Shown here: positions 42,433 to 50,248 of the stretch, one piece after another
How positions within the stretch are numbered: the first letter of the stretch is position 1
How the letters are laid out: each line of letters opens with the position of its first letter
Source: Microbacterium sulfonylureivorans
GTDB lineage: Bacteria; Actinomycetota; Actinomycetes; Actinomycetales; Microbacteriaceae
Assembly (NCBI RefSeq): GCF_003999995.1
Contig: NZ_RJAD01000001.1
Span: forward strand, 682,001-746,000
Direction of reading: 5' to 3'
DNA length: 64,000 nt
Notes under the pieces: model-generated
Seen by the model: only the letters and a program-made list of their open reading frames with translations
Database searches by the model: none
What the model was told of the DNA's origin: nothing
Program-made: the position numbers and the translations under genes

Positions 42433-42467
42433 AAGGGGCCGGTCGGGAACGACTCGGCCGGCCCCTT
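42433..42467 (-). terminator. Hairpin between the first and second exported-protein genes
   Basis: A 10-bp perfect stem (42433-42442 with 42458-42467) with a 15-base loop lies 26 bases after the stop of the 184-residue gene and before the next gene of the same strand. On the minus strand it ends in CCCCTTCC. It could terminate part of the transcripts so that the first exported protein is made in excess. Confidence 0.65.
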
Positions 42468-42492
42468 TCCGTTCAGCGTGTCCGGCAGCCGA

Positions 42493-43047
42493 TCAGGAGG
42501 CGCCGTTGGCGGTCTGCGTGACCGTGACCGTGGTCGAGGCGAGGTTCCAGGACTGGTTCATCGTCGCGGCGGCGGTGTCGTTCGTCGCGTTGGCGCCGAA
42601 GGGCCAGGTCAGCGTGAAGACGAGCTGACCGTTGGCTGTGCCGCTGGCGGCCGTGAAGGCGCCGCCCGTGATGGCGGTGCTGTTGTACGTGCCGGCGGCG
42701 GTCGAGGTGAGGTGCGCGGGAACCGTCGCGTAGCCGCCCCAGTTGATCGCGCCGCTCGCGGTGAGGTTGGTGCCGTTCGCCTTGGTCTGGAAGGGCACCG
42801 TGTAGACGACGGTGTCGCCGGGGACCATCTTGAACGAGGCGAGGGTGCTGGTGATGTCGGTCGTCGTGCTGCCGCGCTTGACCTGCCAGGTCGCGCCGGG
42901 CGTGAGCGCCACGCTCAGCTCGCCGGTCTGGATGGTCGCGGAGCTGACCTGGGCCGAGCCCTGCCAGTAGGCGAGCGAGCCGCCGCCGCCCAGCAGCAGT
43001 GCGATTCCGGCGGCGATGGCGATCGTGCCCTTCATGGACTTCTTCAT
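42493..43047 (-). CDS. Alternate-type signal peptide exported protein, 184 residues
   Basis: A secreted protein opening with KKSMKGTIAIAAGIALLLGGGGSLAYWQGSA: basic start, hydrophobic helix, then Ala-Tyr-Trp, the alternate signal recognised by SipW-type peptidases in actinobacteria. The mature domain begins VSSATIQTGELSVALTPGATWQV and is rich in Thr, Ala and beta strands, with no cysteine. GGGGG precedes the ATG at MKKS. It is the first gene of the cluster and so probably the most expressed, being followed by a terminator-like hairpin. Confidence 0.9.
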   Translation of the reverse strand: MKKSMKGTIAIAAGIALLLGGGGSLAYWQGSAQVSSATIQTGELSVALTPGATWQVKRGSTTTDITSTLASFKMVPGDTVVYTVPFQTKANGTNLTASGAINWGGYATVPAHLTSTAAGTYNSTAITGGAFTAASGTANGQLVFTLTWPFGANATNDTAAATMNQSWNLASTTVTVTQTANGAS

Positions 43048-43435
43048 GTCTGTTCCCCCCAAGGGATCTGCGGGTCTGGGGCCCGGCTATCTTTCGGCCT
43101 CTGCGCGGTGCGCCTGCCTGATGAGAACAGTCTGGAAAACCGATCTCGTGATTCCCGCACGGCATCCGCAACGTTTCCGCAAGAGATCCACGAGGGTTCG
43201 CCGAAGCGCAGGAAACGCCTCAGCGGCACCTCAGGACAGGCTTCAGCCGCCCGTCCAGAGGCGACGACGCTGTGCTGTGATCAGGCCTTTCCCTGCCGGC
43301 GCCTCCCACGGTTCTGCCAGGGAAACCTGGGGAACCGTCCAGACGGAGTGCGCAGACTCGATGCTTTGCGCCCGGCCCGAGGGCGCAGGACGCCGGTTCG
43401 CCGGCGTGAAGCACCCGAAGGATCCTGCGTTCCCC
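43048..43435. promoter_or_regulatory. 388-base divergent region between the exported-protein cluster and the lysozyme-like gene
   Basis: No gene is supported here. It must hold the promoters for both directions. Near the + strand gene, a hairpin with a TTCG loop (CGCCGG 43391-43396 with CCGGCG 43401-43406) is nested inside GCAGGA (43385-43390) paired with TCCTGC (43423-43428), so the leader of that gene is structured. I see no convincing match to a known riboswitch core. Confidence 0.45.
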
Positions 43436-44299
43436 ATGCTCGATAACCCGTCGTCCACGCCTGCCCGTTCGCCCCGCCGGCGCCGAATCGCGTCCGTCTC
43501 CCTCGTCACGGGCCTCGTCGCCGGCGTCGTCGCCGTGACCGGACTCGCCGCCGCGAGCCCGGCGTTCGCCGTGACCCCGCTGTCCCTCGCCGCAACAGTG
43601 GGCGCCGAGACCCTCCACGACATCACGACCGAGGCGCGCGCAGCGCTCGGCGATGCGCGCTCGACGCTCGCGGACGCCGGCGCGGTCGAGGCCGACATCG
43701 CCGCGGCCGGGCTCGACCTCGGCACGGAGAGCACGTCCGTGGACACCGTCCCCCTCCTCGACGCGACGGCGCAGCTCTCGAGCCTCGATGTGCTGCCCCT
43801 GCTGCTCCTCCCGGGCGCCGCGGAGGAGGCCGCGACCCAGACCGACATCGTGGACGCGCGCGTGGCGGATCTGCGAGAGCGCCTCGACGTCGCACTCGAG
43901 AAGAAGGCCGCCGAGGAGGCGGCCGCGAAGGCGAAGCGCGAAGCAGAGGCCGCAGCCGCCGCAGCCGCGAAGGCGGCCGCGGAGGCCAACACGGTCGACG
44001 GCGCCAAGGCGACCGCGCGGCGTCTGGCCTCGGCGAACTACGGCTGGGGGGCCGACCAGTTCTCGTGCCTCGAGTCGCTGTGGACCAAGGAGTCCGGCTG
44101 GAACTACCAGGCGTACAACGCCGGCAGCGGCGCGACGGGGATCCCGCAGTCGCTGCCCGGCAGCAAGATGGCCAGCGCCGGCGCCGACTGGCAGACCAAC
44201 GCCACCACGCAGATCACCTGGGGACTGCAGTACATCGCGTCCGCGTACGGCAGCCCCTGCAGCGCGTGGGGCCACTCGCAGGCGACCGACTGGTACTGA
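43436..44299 (+). CDS. Secreted lysozyme-like/transglycosylase protein (APF C-terminal type)
   Basis: A 287-residue secreted protein. The signal peptide is residues about 15-45 (RRRRIASVSLVTGLVAGVVAVTGLAAASPAFAV). Residues 60-190 are helical, with an Ala/Lys/Glu-rich coiled coil (EKKAAEEAAAKAKREAEAAA). The last ~75 residues are the lysozyme-like domain: SCLESLWTKESGWNYQAYN, with the catalytic Glu in KESGW, then GATGIPQSLPGSKM and a final GWGHSQATDWY-like end. It should act on peptidoglycan. It is divergent from the alternate-signal protein cluster. Confidence 0.88.
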   Translation: MLDNPSSTPARSPRRRRIASVSLVTGLVAGVVAVTGLAAASPAFAVTPLSLAATVGAETLHDITTEARAALGDARSTLADAGAVEADIAAAGLDLGTESTSVDTVPLLDATAQLSSLDVLPLLLLPGAAEEAATQTDIVDARVADLRERLDVALEKKAAEEAAAKAKREAEAAAAAAAKAAAEANTVDGAKATARRLASANYGWGADQFSCLESLWTKESGWNYQAYNAGSGATGIPQSLPGSKMASAGADWQTNATTQITWGLQYIASAYGSPCSAWGHSQATDWY

Positions 44300-44305
44300 G
44301 GCGGG

Positions 44306-45013
44306 TCAGTCGGCGGCGCGCCCGCCGGGTCCGTACAGGGCGGCGACCTGCTTCGAGCTGAGCCAGCCCGCGCCGGGCTCGTCCTGAGGCCAGCCTTCGG
44401 GTGAGTCCTGCCAGGCCTCCTGCCGACCATAGGGAAGCACGTCGACGAGGCCGAACGTGTGGGCGAGCTGCTCGGTCCCGCGTCCGGTCGTGTGCCAGGT
44501 GCGGTAGACGGTGTCGCCGTCTCGAAGGAACACGTTGACGGCGAAGCCGCCGCCCGGAGGGGCGTCCATGTCGGCGCCGAACGGGCTCTCGGAGGTCGAG
44601 TACCACTCCATCCGGTTGCCGGTCCTCTCCCGATAGGCGAGCGCCTCGTCGATGGGCCCCTGCGTCACGATCACGAAGCGTGCGTCGTACGGCTCGAGGA
44701 ACTCGAGGCGCGTGAACTGCGAGGTGAGGCCCGTGCACCCCGGGCAGTGCCATTCCTTGCCGGCGAACCACATGTGGTTGTACACGATCAGCTGAGATCG
44801 GCCCTCGAAGACGTCGGCGAGGCGCACCGGACCGTCTTCTCCGACGAGCGTGTAGTCGGGCAGGGCGACCATCGGCAGACGGCGACGCTGCGCCGCGACG
44901 GCATCGAGTTCGCGCGTGGCCGCTTTCTCGCGCACGCGCAGCGCGTCGAGTTCGCGACGCCACGTCTCGGCATCGACGACCTGGGGAAGGGGACGTGCGG
45001 TCGTGGTCGGCAT
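44306..45013 (-). CDS. DUF899 thioredoxin-like protein under a TetR-type operator
   Basis: A 235-residue DUF899 protein with a thioredoxin-like fold. After a helical N-terminus come VALPDYTLVGEDGPVRLADVFEGRSQLIVYNHMWF and the redox-type motif GKEWHCPGCTG (a CPGC pair), then RFVIVTQGP and YSTSESPFGAD. AGGAGG lies 6 bases before the ATG. It carries upstream a 19-bp operator (45039-45057) like those controlling the MFS/TetR pair, so it is probably a member of the same small regulon. Its stop is 6 bases from that of the convergent lysozyme-like gene. Confidence 0.9.
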   Translation of the reverse strand: MPTTTARPLPQVVDAETWRRELDALRVREKAATRELDAVAAQRRRLPMVALPDYTLVGEDGPVRLADVFEGRSQLIVYNHMWFAGKEWHCPGCTGLTSQFTRLEFLEPYDARFVIVTQGPIDEALAYRERTGNRMEWYSTSESPFGADMDAPPGGGFAVNVFLRDGDTVYRTWHTTGRGTEQLAHTFGLVDVLPYGRQEAWQDSPEGWPQDEPGAGWLSSKQVAALYGPGGRAAD

Positions 45014-45038
45014 CGGAGCCTCCTGGTGTCAGCGAGCG

Positions 45039-45057
45039 ATGTTCACACTGTACACAT
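45039..45057. promoter_or_regulatory. Third copy of the TetR-type operator, upstream of the DUF899 gene
   Basis: ATGTTCACACTGTACACAT differs by a single base from the copy at 37619-37637. It is a near-perfect palindrome (ATGT-NN-ACA-C-TGT-NN-ACAT). It ends 26 bases before the DUF899 ATG. Confidence 0.82.
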
Positions 45058-45206
45058 TGGCCGGCGCGCGTCAAGAGGAGCCGGCGATCGATCTCGATCC
45101 GGCGCACCCGGCCATCGCCCCGTACGCGATCCCTGGGAGTTTCCGATGCCCCCGAGATGAATCACAAAAAGATAACGCCCGCCCCTTGTCGTCGTTACCT
45201 TCTCGT

Positions 45207-45322
45207 TATAGAGTCCTCTCAACGGTTAGCTGTTTTGCTGTGGCAGCTACCCGGCATGTGATTGCAGGACACTCTTGGTGCAAGGGACAAGGGCCGGTCG
45301 GTAGCCTCTCCGACCGGCCCTT
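45207..45322 (+). ncRNA. Candidate structured small RNA
   Basis: A TATAGA hexamer (45207-45212) precedes about 105 bases that contain three hairpins in a row: GGTTAGCTG with CAGCTACC (one bulge, about 45223-45252), CTTG-GTG-CAAG (about 45274-45284), and a 13-bp terminator stem ending at 45322. No reading frame of note crosses it, and the segment is clearly less GC-rich than its surroundings. The -35 region is weak (TTGTCG at a short spacing). The terminator may instead belong to the convergent DUF2207 gene, so this is a candidate only. Confidence 0.4.
45289..45322. terminator. Strong terminator, possibly bidirectional
   Basis: AAGGGCCGGTCGG (45289-45301) pairs perfectly over 13 bp with CCGACCGGCCCTT (45310-45322) around an 8-base loop. 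It lies 31 bases past the DUF2207 stop (minus strand) and at the end of the candidate small RNA (plus strand). Confidence 0.8.
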
Positions 45323-45352
45323 ACTCTTGCCCGCGCGACGCAGGAGCGGACT

Positions 45353-47164
45353 TCAGACTCCCCCGCCGCCGCCGCCTCCGCCGCCGCCTCCGGCCGATCC
45401 ACCGCCGCCCGATCCGCCCGACGTCGACGACGAGGACGCGGTGCTCGACGACAGGGTCGAGATGCCCGACGAGAACGATGCGGCGTTGAAGCCGCTCGAG
45501 CCGGAGTACCAGCCCGGCGAGTTCCCGGGCCCGTAGAGCACCGCGAGCTCGCGCGACCACTCCTTCTCCTGCCCGAAGACCACGGCGTACGGCAGCAGCG
45601 ACTCGTACAGCCGCAGCATCACGCGCGGATCGGTGGTGTCCACCTGCACGCGCTCCGCACCCTGCGGGGACTGCAGCATCCGGATGCGGTCCGCCTCCGC
45701 CCACTCGATGAAGACCTTCAGCCCGAGCAGATGATCGCGGGTCTCGGCGCCGGCGGCGGTCAGCGGCTTTCGCGACACCATCCCGCCCACCCAGATCGTC
45801 GCGAGCACCGACACCACGATCAGCACGATCGGGATCAGCGGGTCCACCATGCCGTCGAGCGCGGCGAACCCCGTGAGGAAGATCAGCACGGCGGCCGCGA
45901 TCGCCGCGAGCAGCGGCCACACCCGCACCCGTGCGGGCACCGCGCGCCGGAGCCCTCGGTTCACGAGCTCCTGATTCGCCGCCTTGAGGATGCTCTGCGC
46001 CGCCGACGACAGCCTCGTGTCGCTGCGTCCGAACTCGAACTCCTCGCCCGGCGATCCCGACGGGAACAGGCCGTCGAGCAGCATCCGCCCGTCGCCGTCC
46101 GCCTTCGAGGGATCGACGAGCTGCGCCTTCAGCTTCGCCCCGCCGAAGAACTTCTTCTCGCCCTCGATGATGCGGATGCTCCCTGCGACCGCCTGCTCGA
46201 GCACTTCCGCCGGGATCGCCTTCGTCGTGAGCCCGAGCATCACTGCGCTCTCGAGCGCGTCGACCGAGGGCGGCGGCGTGTACTCGGCGATGATCACCGG
46301 CCGTCCCGGCTCGTCGCGCAGCCGCCTCGCGCGCGTGACGGCGGCGAAGACCACGGCCCCGCCCATCCCGAGCGCGGCGAGGCCCTGCAGCCAGCCCCAC
46401 GGAGAAGCGAGGTACGACGAGTCGAAGGCGGTGAACGTGCCCTCCTCGAACCCGATCGCGATCGTCATCGTCTGGTACTGCAGGACAGGCGAAGCGGATG
46501 CCGCGACCACGTCGCCGTCGGCCGAGATCGGGCACGTCGCGGTCGAGCCCTCGTAGCCGACGTAGCAGGCCTGCTCCCCCGTGAGGGCGTCGGCGAGCTC
46601 GCTCGGCATCGTGACCTGTGCCGTCACCCGCCCGAAGGGCTGCTGCCATTCGGTTCCGTTGACGTTCCAGTAGAACTCGTCCACGGCGGTGTCGCCGAAG
46701 AATCGCGTGACGTTGTCGAGCGTGTACGTGAAGACGTACGTCTGCCGCCCGTGGACGAAATCCGAGGCGCGCGAGGTCATGATGTAGTAGTCGTCCTCGG
46801 ACTCGACCTCGCTCTCGCGAGTCCGTCCGCCGGCGTCGGTGATCGAGACGAGCTCGGGGTTCAGCGGCGCTCCGAGATACGAGTCGGGGATGCGCCGCTG
46901 CATCCCACGGTTCTGGTCGAACTCGGGGAACACGGCGACGAAGGTCTCGACGACGGTCAGCGAGCTCGAGCCGTCTTCGGCCCGGTCGAGGCGGTACTCG
47001 ACGTCGAGGCTCTCGAAGACGAAGTCGTTCACATCGGCGCGCGCGGCGTCCGGCCCGGCCCCCAGTACGACGCCGCCGAACCCCAGCGCGAGCGCGACGA
47101 GAGCTGCGGCGAGCGCGCGCCACATCCGATGTGCGTCACGAGACACGGACGCGACTGTCCCCAT
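45353..47164 (-). CDS. DUF2207 membrane protein
   Basis: A 603-residue membrane protein of the DUF2207 family. The N-terminus has a signal/anchor helix (about 15-40). Residues 45-270 are the extracellular DUF2207 domain (LDVEYRLDRAEDGSSSLTVVETF, RGMQRRIP, YTYTLDN-like strands, EFYWNVNGTEWQQPF). A membrane helix follows at about 275, then a cytoplasmic stretch and two more helices (about 420-470). The protein ends in a Ser-rich then Gly-rich tail with a run of eleven glycines, usual for this family. Function is unknown. Confidence 0.92.
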   Translation of the reverse strand: MGTVASVSRDAHRMWRALAAALVALALGFGGVVLGAGPDAARADVNDFVFESLDVEYRLDRAEDGSSSLTVVETFVAVFPEFDQNRGMQRRIPDSYLGAPLNPELVSITDAGGRTRESEVESEDDYYIMTSRASDFVHGRQTYVFTYTLDNVTRFFGDTAVDEFYWNVNGTEWQQPFGRVTAQVTMPSELADALTGEQACYVGYEGSTATCPISADGDVVAASASPVLQYQTMTIAIGFEEGTFTAFDSSYLASPWGWLQGLAALGMGGAVVFAAVTRARRLRDEPGRPVIIAEYTPPPSVDALESAVMLGLTTKAIPAEVLEQAVAGSIRIIEGEKKFFGGAKLKAQLVDPSKADGDGRMLLDGLFPSGSPGEEFEFGRSDTRLSSAAQSILKAANQELVNRGLRRAVPARVRVWPLLAAIAAAVLIFLTGFAALDGMVDPLIPIVLIVVSVLATIWVGGMVSRKPLTAAGAETRDHLLGLKVFIEWAEADRIRMLQSPQGAERVQVDTTDPRVMLRLYESLLPYAVVFGQEKEWSRELAVLYGPGNSPGWYSGSSGFNAASFSSGISTLSSSTASSSSTSGGSGGGGSAGGGGGGGGGGGV

Positions 47165-47207
47165 GGGCCCCAGCCTAGGGGGCGGGTTTGGTCGTAATCT
47201 TGTCGAC

Positions 47208-47648
47208 ATGACGGATCGCCGCCTCGCCATCGACGCGTGGGAGAGTCTCTTCCGCGCCCAGCATGAGGTGTTCGGCGACATCAACGACGACTTCCAGGAA
47301 GACACGCTCAGCCAGGCGGAATACGACGTGCTCCTCACCGTGACCCGCGGCGACAACATGACCGCGCGCCTGCGCGACGTCACCGCGAACATGCTCATCA
47401 GTCAGCCGAGCGTGTCGCGCCTCGTCGACCGCATGGCCGCGCGCGGTCTGATCGACAAGTGCGCCGACCCCGACGACGGGCGCGGGGCCCTCGTGCGGGC
47501 GACCGATGCCGGCGCATCCGCCTTCCGCAGGCTGGCGAGCGCGCACGGCCGCGCGATCGCCGAGCGGATGTCGCTGCTCAGCGACGACGAGCTCGCCCAG
47601 CTGCGCGATCTGACGGGCAAGCTCCGCAAGCCGCAGCCCGGCTGCTGA
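47208..47648 (+). CDS. MarR-family transcriptional regulator
   Basis: A 146-residue winged-helix regulator: LSQAEYDVLLTVTRGDNMTARLRDVTANMLISQPSVSRLVDRMAARGLIDKCADPDDGRGALVRATDAG is the MarR core, with the Asp/Arg wing DPDDGRG. TAATCT lies 7 bases upstream of the ATG with no ribosome binding site, so the transcript is probably leaderless. It is divergent from DUF2207 and convergent with the ABC exporter permease. Its target cannot be told from sequence. Confidence 0.9.
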   Translation: MTDRRLAIDAWESLFRAQHEVFGDINDDFQEDTLSQAEYDVLLTVTRGDNMTARLRDVTANMLISQPSVSRLVDRMAARGLIDKCADPDDGRGALVRATDAGASAFRRLASAHGRAIAERMSLLSDDELAQLRDLTGKLRKPQPGC

Positions 47649-47660
47649 CGATCGCCCCGG

Positions 47661-48395
47661 CTAGGGAGTGCGCCGGCGCAGGGTCAGCGACGCGAGGATG
47701 AGCGCGCCGAGGAGGAATGCGCCGACGATCAGCAGCGGGCCGTAGACGTCCCAGCCCTCGTCACCCGCGGTGACGGCGTTGATCGCGTCGATCGCGTAGC
47801 TGAGCGGAAGGAAGTTCGAGATCACGTAGAGCGCCTCGGGCATGTCCTCGCGGGGCATGAAGAGCCCGCCCAGCAGGATCTGCGGGAAGACGATGACCGG
47901 CATGAACTGCACCGCCTGGAACTCCGTGCGGGCGAATGCGCTGGCGAGGAGGCCGAGCGCCATGCCGAGCACGGCGTCGATCACGGCCACGAGTCCGAGC
48001 TGCCACACCGGCCCGTCCGTCTCGAGCCCGCAGACCCACACGGCGAACGACACCGTCACGACGGCCTGCAGCATCGCCATGAGGCCGAATGCCAGCGCGT
48101 AGCCGACGATGAAGTCCGCCTTGCCGAGCGGCGTCGTCATGAGCCGCTCGAGCGTGCCCGAGCGGCGCTCGCGCAGGGTCGTGATCGAGGTGATCAGGAA
48201 CATGATGATGAACGGGAACAGTGCCAGGATCGGAGGTCCGTAGATGTCGAAGACGCCGTCCTGATCGCTGAAGAGCCAGGCGAACAGACCGACCAGCAGG
48301 CTGGGGGCGACGAGCATCAGCGCGATCGAGCGCGGGTCGTGCGTCAGCTGCCGCAGGATGCGTGCGGCCGTGGCGAAGGTGCGCCCGCCGTTCAT
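47661..48395 (-). CDS. ABC-2 type exporter permease
   Basis: A 244-residue membrane protein with six hydrophobic segments. The ABC-2 signature is in ITTLRERRSGTLERLMTTPLGKADFIVGYALAFG and in the late QFMPVIVFPQILLGGLFMPREDMPEAL. The ATG overlaps the ATPase stop (ATGA), so the two subunits are made together. Such exporters move drugs, antibiotics or lipids; the substrate is unknown. Confidence 0.93.
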   Translation of the reverse strand: MNGGRTFATAARILRQLTHDPRSIALMLVAPSLLVGLFAWLFSDQDGVFDIYGPPILALFPFIIMFLITSITTLRERRSGTLERLMTTPLGKADFIVGYALAFGLMAMLQAVVTVSFAVWVCGLETDGPVWQLGLVAVIDAVLGMALGLLASAFARTEFQAVQFMPVIVFPQILLGGLFMPREDMPEALYVISNFLPLSYAIDAINAVTAGDEGWDVYGPLLIVGAFLLGALILASLTLRRRTP

Positions 48396-49186
48396 TCGCC
48401 CGCCTCCTCTCGCGCCTCGCGCCGGGTGGCCGGATGGTGGCCGGCGGTTCCGGCCGTGCCGGCGGCGTCGCGCTCGATCAGCGCGAGGAATGCGGCATCC
48501 GGGTCGGTCAAGCCGGTCGAGGCGACCAGACCCTGCGGGGTGGTGTCGGCGATGATCCGGCCGGCCCGCAGGAGGATCAGCCGGTCGCAGCGCAGCGCCT
48601 CGTCCATCACGTGGCTGCTGACGATGATCGTCGCGCCGGCCTCGGCGAGCCCGCGGAACAGATCCCAGAGTTCGGCGCGGAGCACGGGATCGAGCCCGAC
48701 CGTCGGCTCGTCGAGGACGAGCAGCTCGGGGCTGCCGAGCATCGCGACGGCGAGCGAGACACGACTCTCCTGCCCGCCGCTGAGGGAGCCGACGGTCTGT
48801 CGCGCCTGACCCCTCAGCCCGACCTGCTCGATGACCCGCGCGACGTCGGATCGCGGCGCCCCGATGATCCGGGCGAAGTAGCGGAGGTTCTGCTCGATCG
48901 TCAGGTCGTCGTACACCGACGCGGCCTGCGTGTCGTACGCCACGCGACGACGCTGGGCGGCGGTGCCGGCGGGATCGCCGAGCACGGTGACCGTGCCCGC
49001 GGCGACCTTCTGCACACCGACGATCGCCCGCATGAGCGTCGTCTTGCCACACCCGGACGGCCCCAGCAGCCCGGTGATCTGACCGCGCGGGACATCGAGA
49101 TCGAGGCTCGCGAACACCTCGGTCTTGTCGCGCCGCACATGGAGTCCGCGCACCTCGACCGCATTGCCCGGCGAATTATTCATCAC
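48392..49186 (-). CDS. ABC exporter ATP-binding protein
   Basis: A 264-residue ATPase with Walker A GPSGCGKTT, signature LSGGQ, Walker B LLVLDEPTVGLDP and the H-loop VSSH. The GTG/ATG start is preceded by a TTTAAT hexamer 9-10 bases away and no ribosome binding site, so the transcript is probably leaderless. It forms the exporter with the ABC-2 permease downstream. A palindrome covering the start region suggests repression, plausibly by the TetR regulator encoded just upstream. Confidence 0.94.
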   Translation of the reverse strand: MMNNSPGNAVEVRGLHVRRDKTEVFASLDLDVPRGQITGLLGPSGCGKTTLMRAIVGVQKVAAGTVTVLGDPAGTAAQRRRVAYDTQAASVYDDLTIEQNLRYFARIIGAPRSDVARVIEQVGLRGQARQTVGSLSGGQESRVSLAVAMLGSPELLVLDEPTVGLDPVLRAELWDLFRGLAEAGATIIVSSHVMDEALRCDRLILLRAGRIIADTTPQGLVASTGLTDPDAAFLALIERDAAGTAGTAGHHPATRREAREEAGE

Positions 49187-49201
49187 ACGATGAATTAAAC
49201 G
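49178..49201 (-). promoter_or_regulatory. Promoter and palindromic operator at the exporter start
   Basis: ATTCATC (49178-49184) and GATGAAT (49189-49195) form a 7-bp inverted repeat with an ACAC centre, covering the start codon and the region just upstream. TTTAAT on the minus strand (49201-49196) is a likely -10. A repressor bound here would block transcription initiation. It is AT-rich in a GC-rich genome, which makes it stand out. Confidence 0.65.
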
Positions 49202-49226
49202 CCCACCCGGTCGCGACGGTCAAGCC

Positions 49227-49517
49227 CTACGCATTCGGGTTCGTCGCCTTGCCGTCGAGCCACAGGGTGTCGGACGGATCGGAGTGCGCCGTGCCGGTGC
49301 CGACATGCTTCGAGCTGATCGTCGGCCCCTTCGTGATGACGTGCACGAGCGCCATCGCGTGACCGCGTCCGAGCCCGTAGTCCTCGCCGAGCCACGCCAC
49401 GATCTCGCCCGATTTCGTACCCGGACCGAAGCCCTTCTCGGACGCGAGGTCGACGAACTGACGCGGCGTCAGCCCTGTCTTCTCTTCGATGTTGTCGAGA
49501 TATGCCTGGAACGTCAT
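49227..49517 (-). CDS. DUF4287 domain protein
   Basis: A 96-residue protein made of a DUF4287 domain: MTFQAYLDNIEEKTGLTPRQFVDLASEKGF, then GEIVAWLGEDYGLGRGHAMALVHVI. These small helical proteins are widespread in actinobacteria and of unknown function. It follows the TetR gene by 15 bases in the same direction, so the two are probably co-transcribed. Cytoplasmic. Confidence 0.92.
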   Translation of the reverse strand: MTFQAYLDNIEEKTGLTPRQFVDLASEKGFGPGTKSGEIVAWLGEDYGLGRGHAMALVHVITKGPTISSKHVGTGTAHSDPSDTLWLDGKATNPNA

Positions 49518-49532
49518 GTTCGCCTTCGCTGG

Positions 49533-50147
49533 TCAGGGTCGGTCGTAGAGGTAGCGCTGGATCGTCGGCCCGACCCGCTCGACGACGTCGTCGACGGATG
49601 CCTCCGCCAGCGCGGGCAGTCGCAGGACGTACCGCGCGATCAGTATGCCCGCGACCTGCGACGCCACCAGGGTGGCCCTCAGCTCGGCGTCGGGCACATC
49701 GAGCGCGCGGGCGATGCGCGAGAGCAGCTCGCGCGACAGGAAGCCCGCGAGGAGCGGCGTCGTCAGCTTGTTTCCGATCGCGGTGCGCAGCAGCACCACG
49801 CCCCGTCGGCGCACCTCAGGCTGCTCCCACGCCTCGAGGATGTAGCGCACGATGCGCTCGCCGACCTCGTCCTCGGGACCCTCGAGGATCTCGGGGAGGG
49901 CGAGGTCGGGGCGCATCGGCGCCCCGATCGTCTCGCCGAACAGGTCGGCCTTCGTGCCGAAGTAGTGGTGCACGAGCGCGGAGTCCACGCCCGCCCGTGC
50001 CGCGATGCCGCGGATCGTCGCACCGTCGTAGCCCGCCTCGCCGAACTCCTCGATGGCCGCGGACAGGATCCGCTCCCGCGCGTCGGACTCGCCGGCGCGC
50101 GGACGGCCGCGGCGCCGCTTCGGCGCGGGGACGACGTACTCCACCAC
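49533..50147 (-). CDS. TetR-family regulator, probable regulator of the ABC exporter
   Basis: A 204-residue repressor starting at GTG. The helix-turn-helix is RERILSAAIEEFGEAGYDGATIRGIAARAGVDSALVHHYFGTKADLFGETI (about residues 24-75). The C-terminal domain is of the TetR_C_17 style (LLAGFLSRELLSRIARALDVPDAELRATLVASQVAGI). It lies upstream of DUF4287 and of the exporter operon on the same strand. The palindrome at the exporter start is a plausible target. Confidence 0.92.
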   Translation of the reverse strand: MVEYVVPAPKRRRGRPRAGESDARERILSAAIEEFGEAGYDGATIRGIAARAGVDSALVHHYFGTKADLFGETIGAPMRPDLALPEILEGPEDEVGERIVRYILEAWEQPEVRRRGVVLLRTAIGNKLTTPLLAGFLSRELLSRIARALDVPDAELRATLVASQVAGILIARYVLRLPALAEASVDDVVERVGPTIQRYLYDRP

Positions 50148-50248
50148 GGCCTCAGCCTACGGCCGTGCCGTCGGGCCGGCACCCGCGGGCGCAGCGGGGC
50201 GGCGCGTCCGACCACCGGCGGCCGACGCTCGCGGTGCCATGATGGGGC

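Noticed and set aside
43048..43435. c-di-AMP (ydaO-type) riboswitch before the lysozyme-like gene
   Set aside because: Expected from the gene type, but the conserved core elements of that class are not found; only generic hairpins are visible.
45353..45420. A simple-sequence repeat or repeat array at the end of the DUF2207 gene
   Set aside because: The GCC/CCG-rich stretch encodes the glycine-rich C-terminal tail that is normal for DUF2207 proteins.
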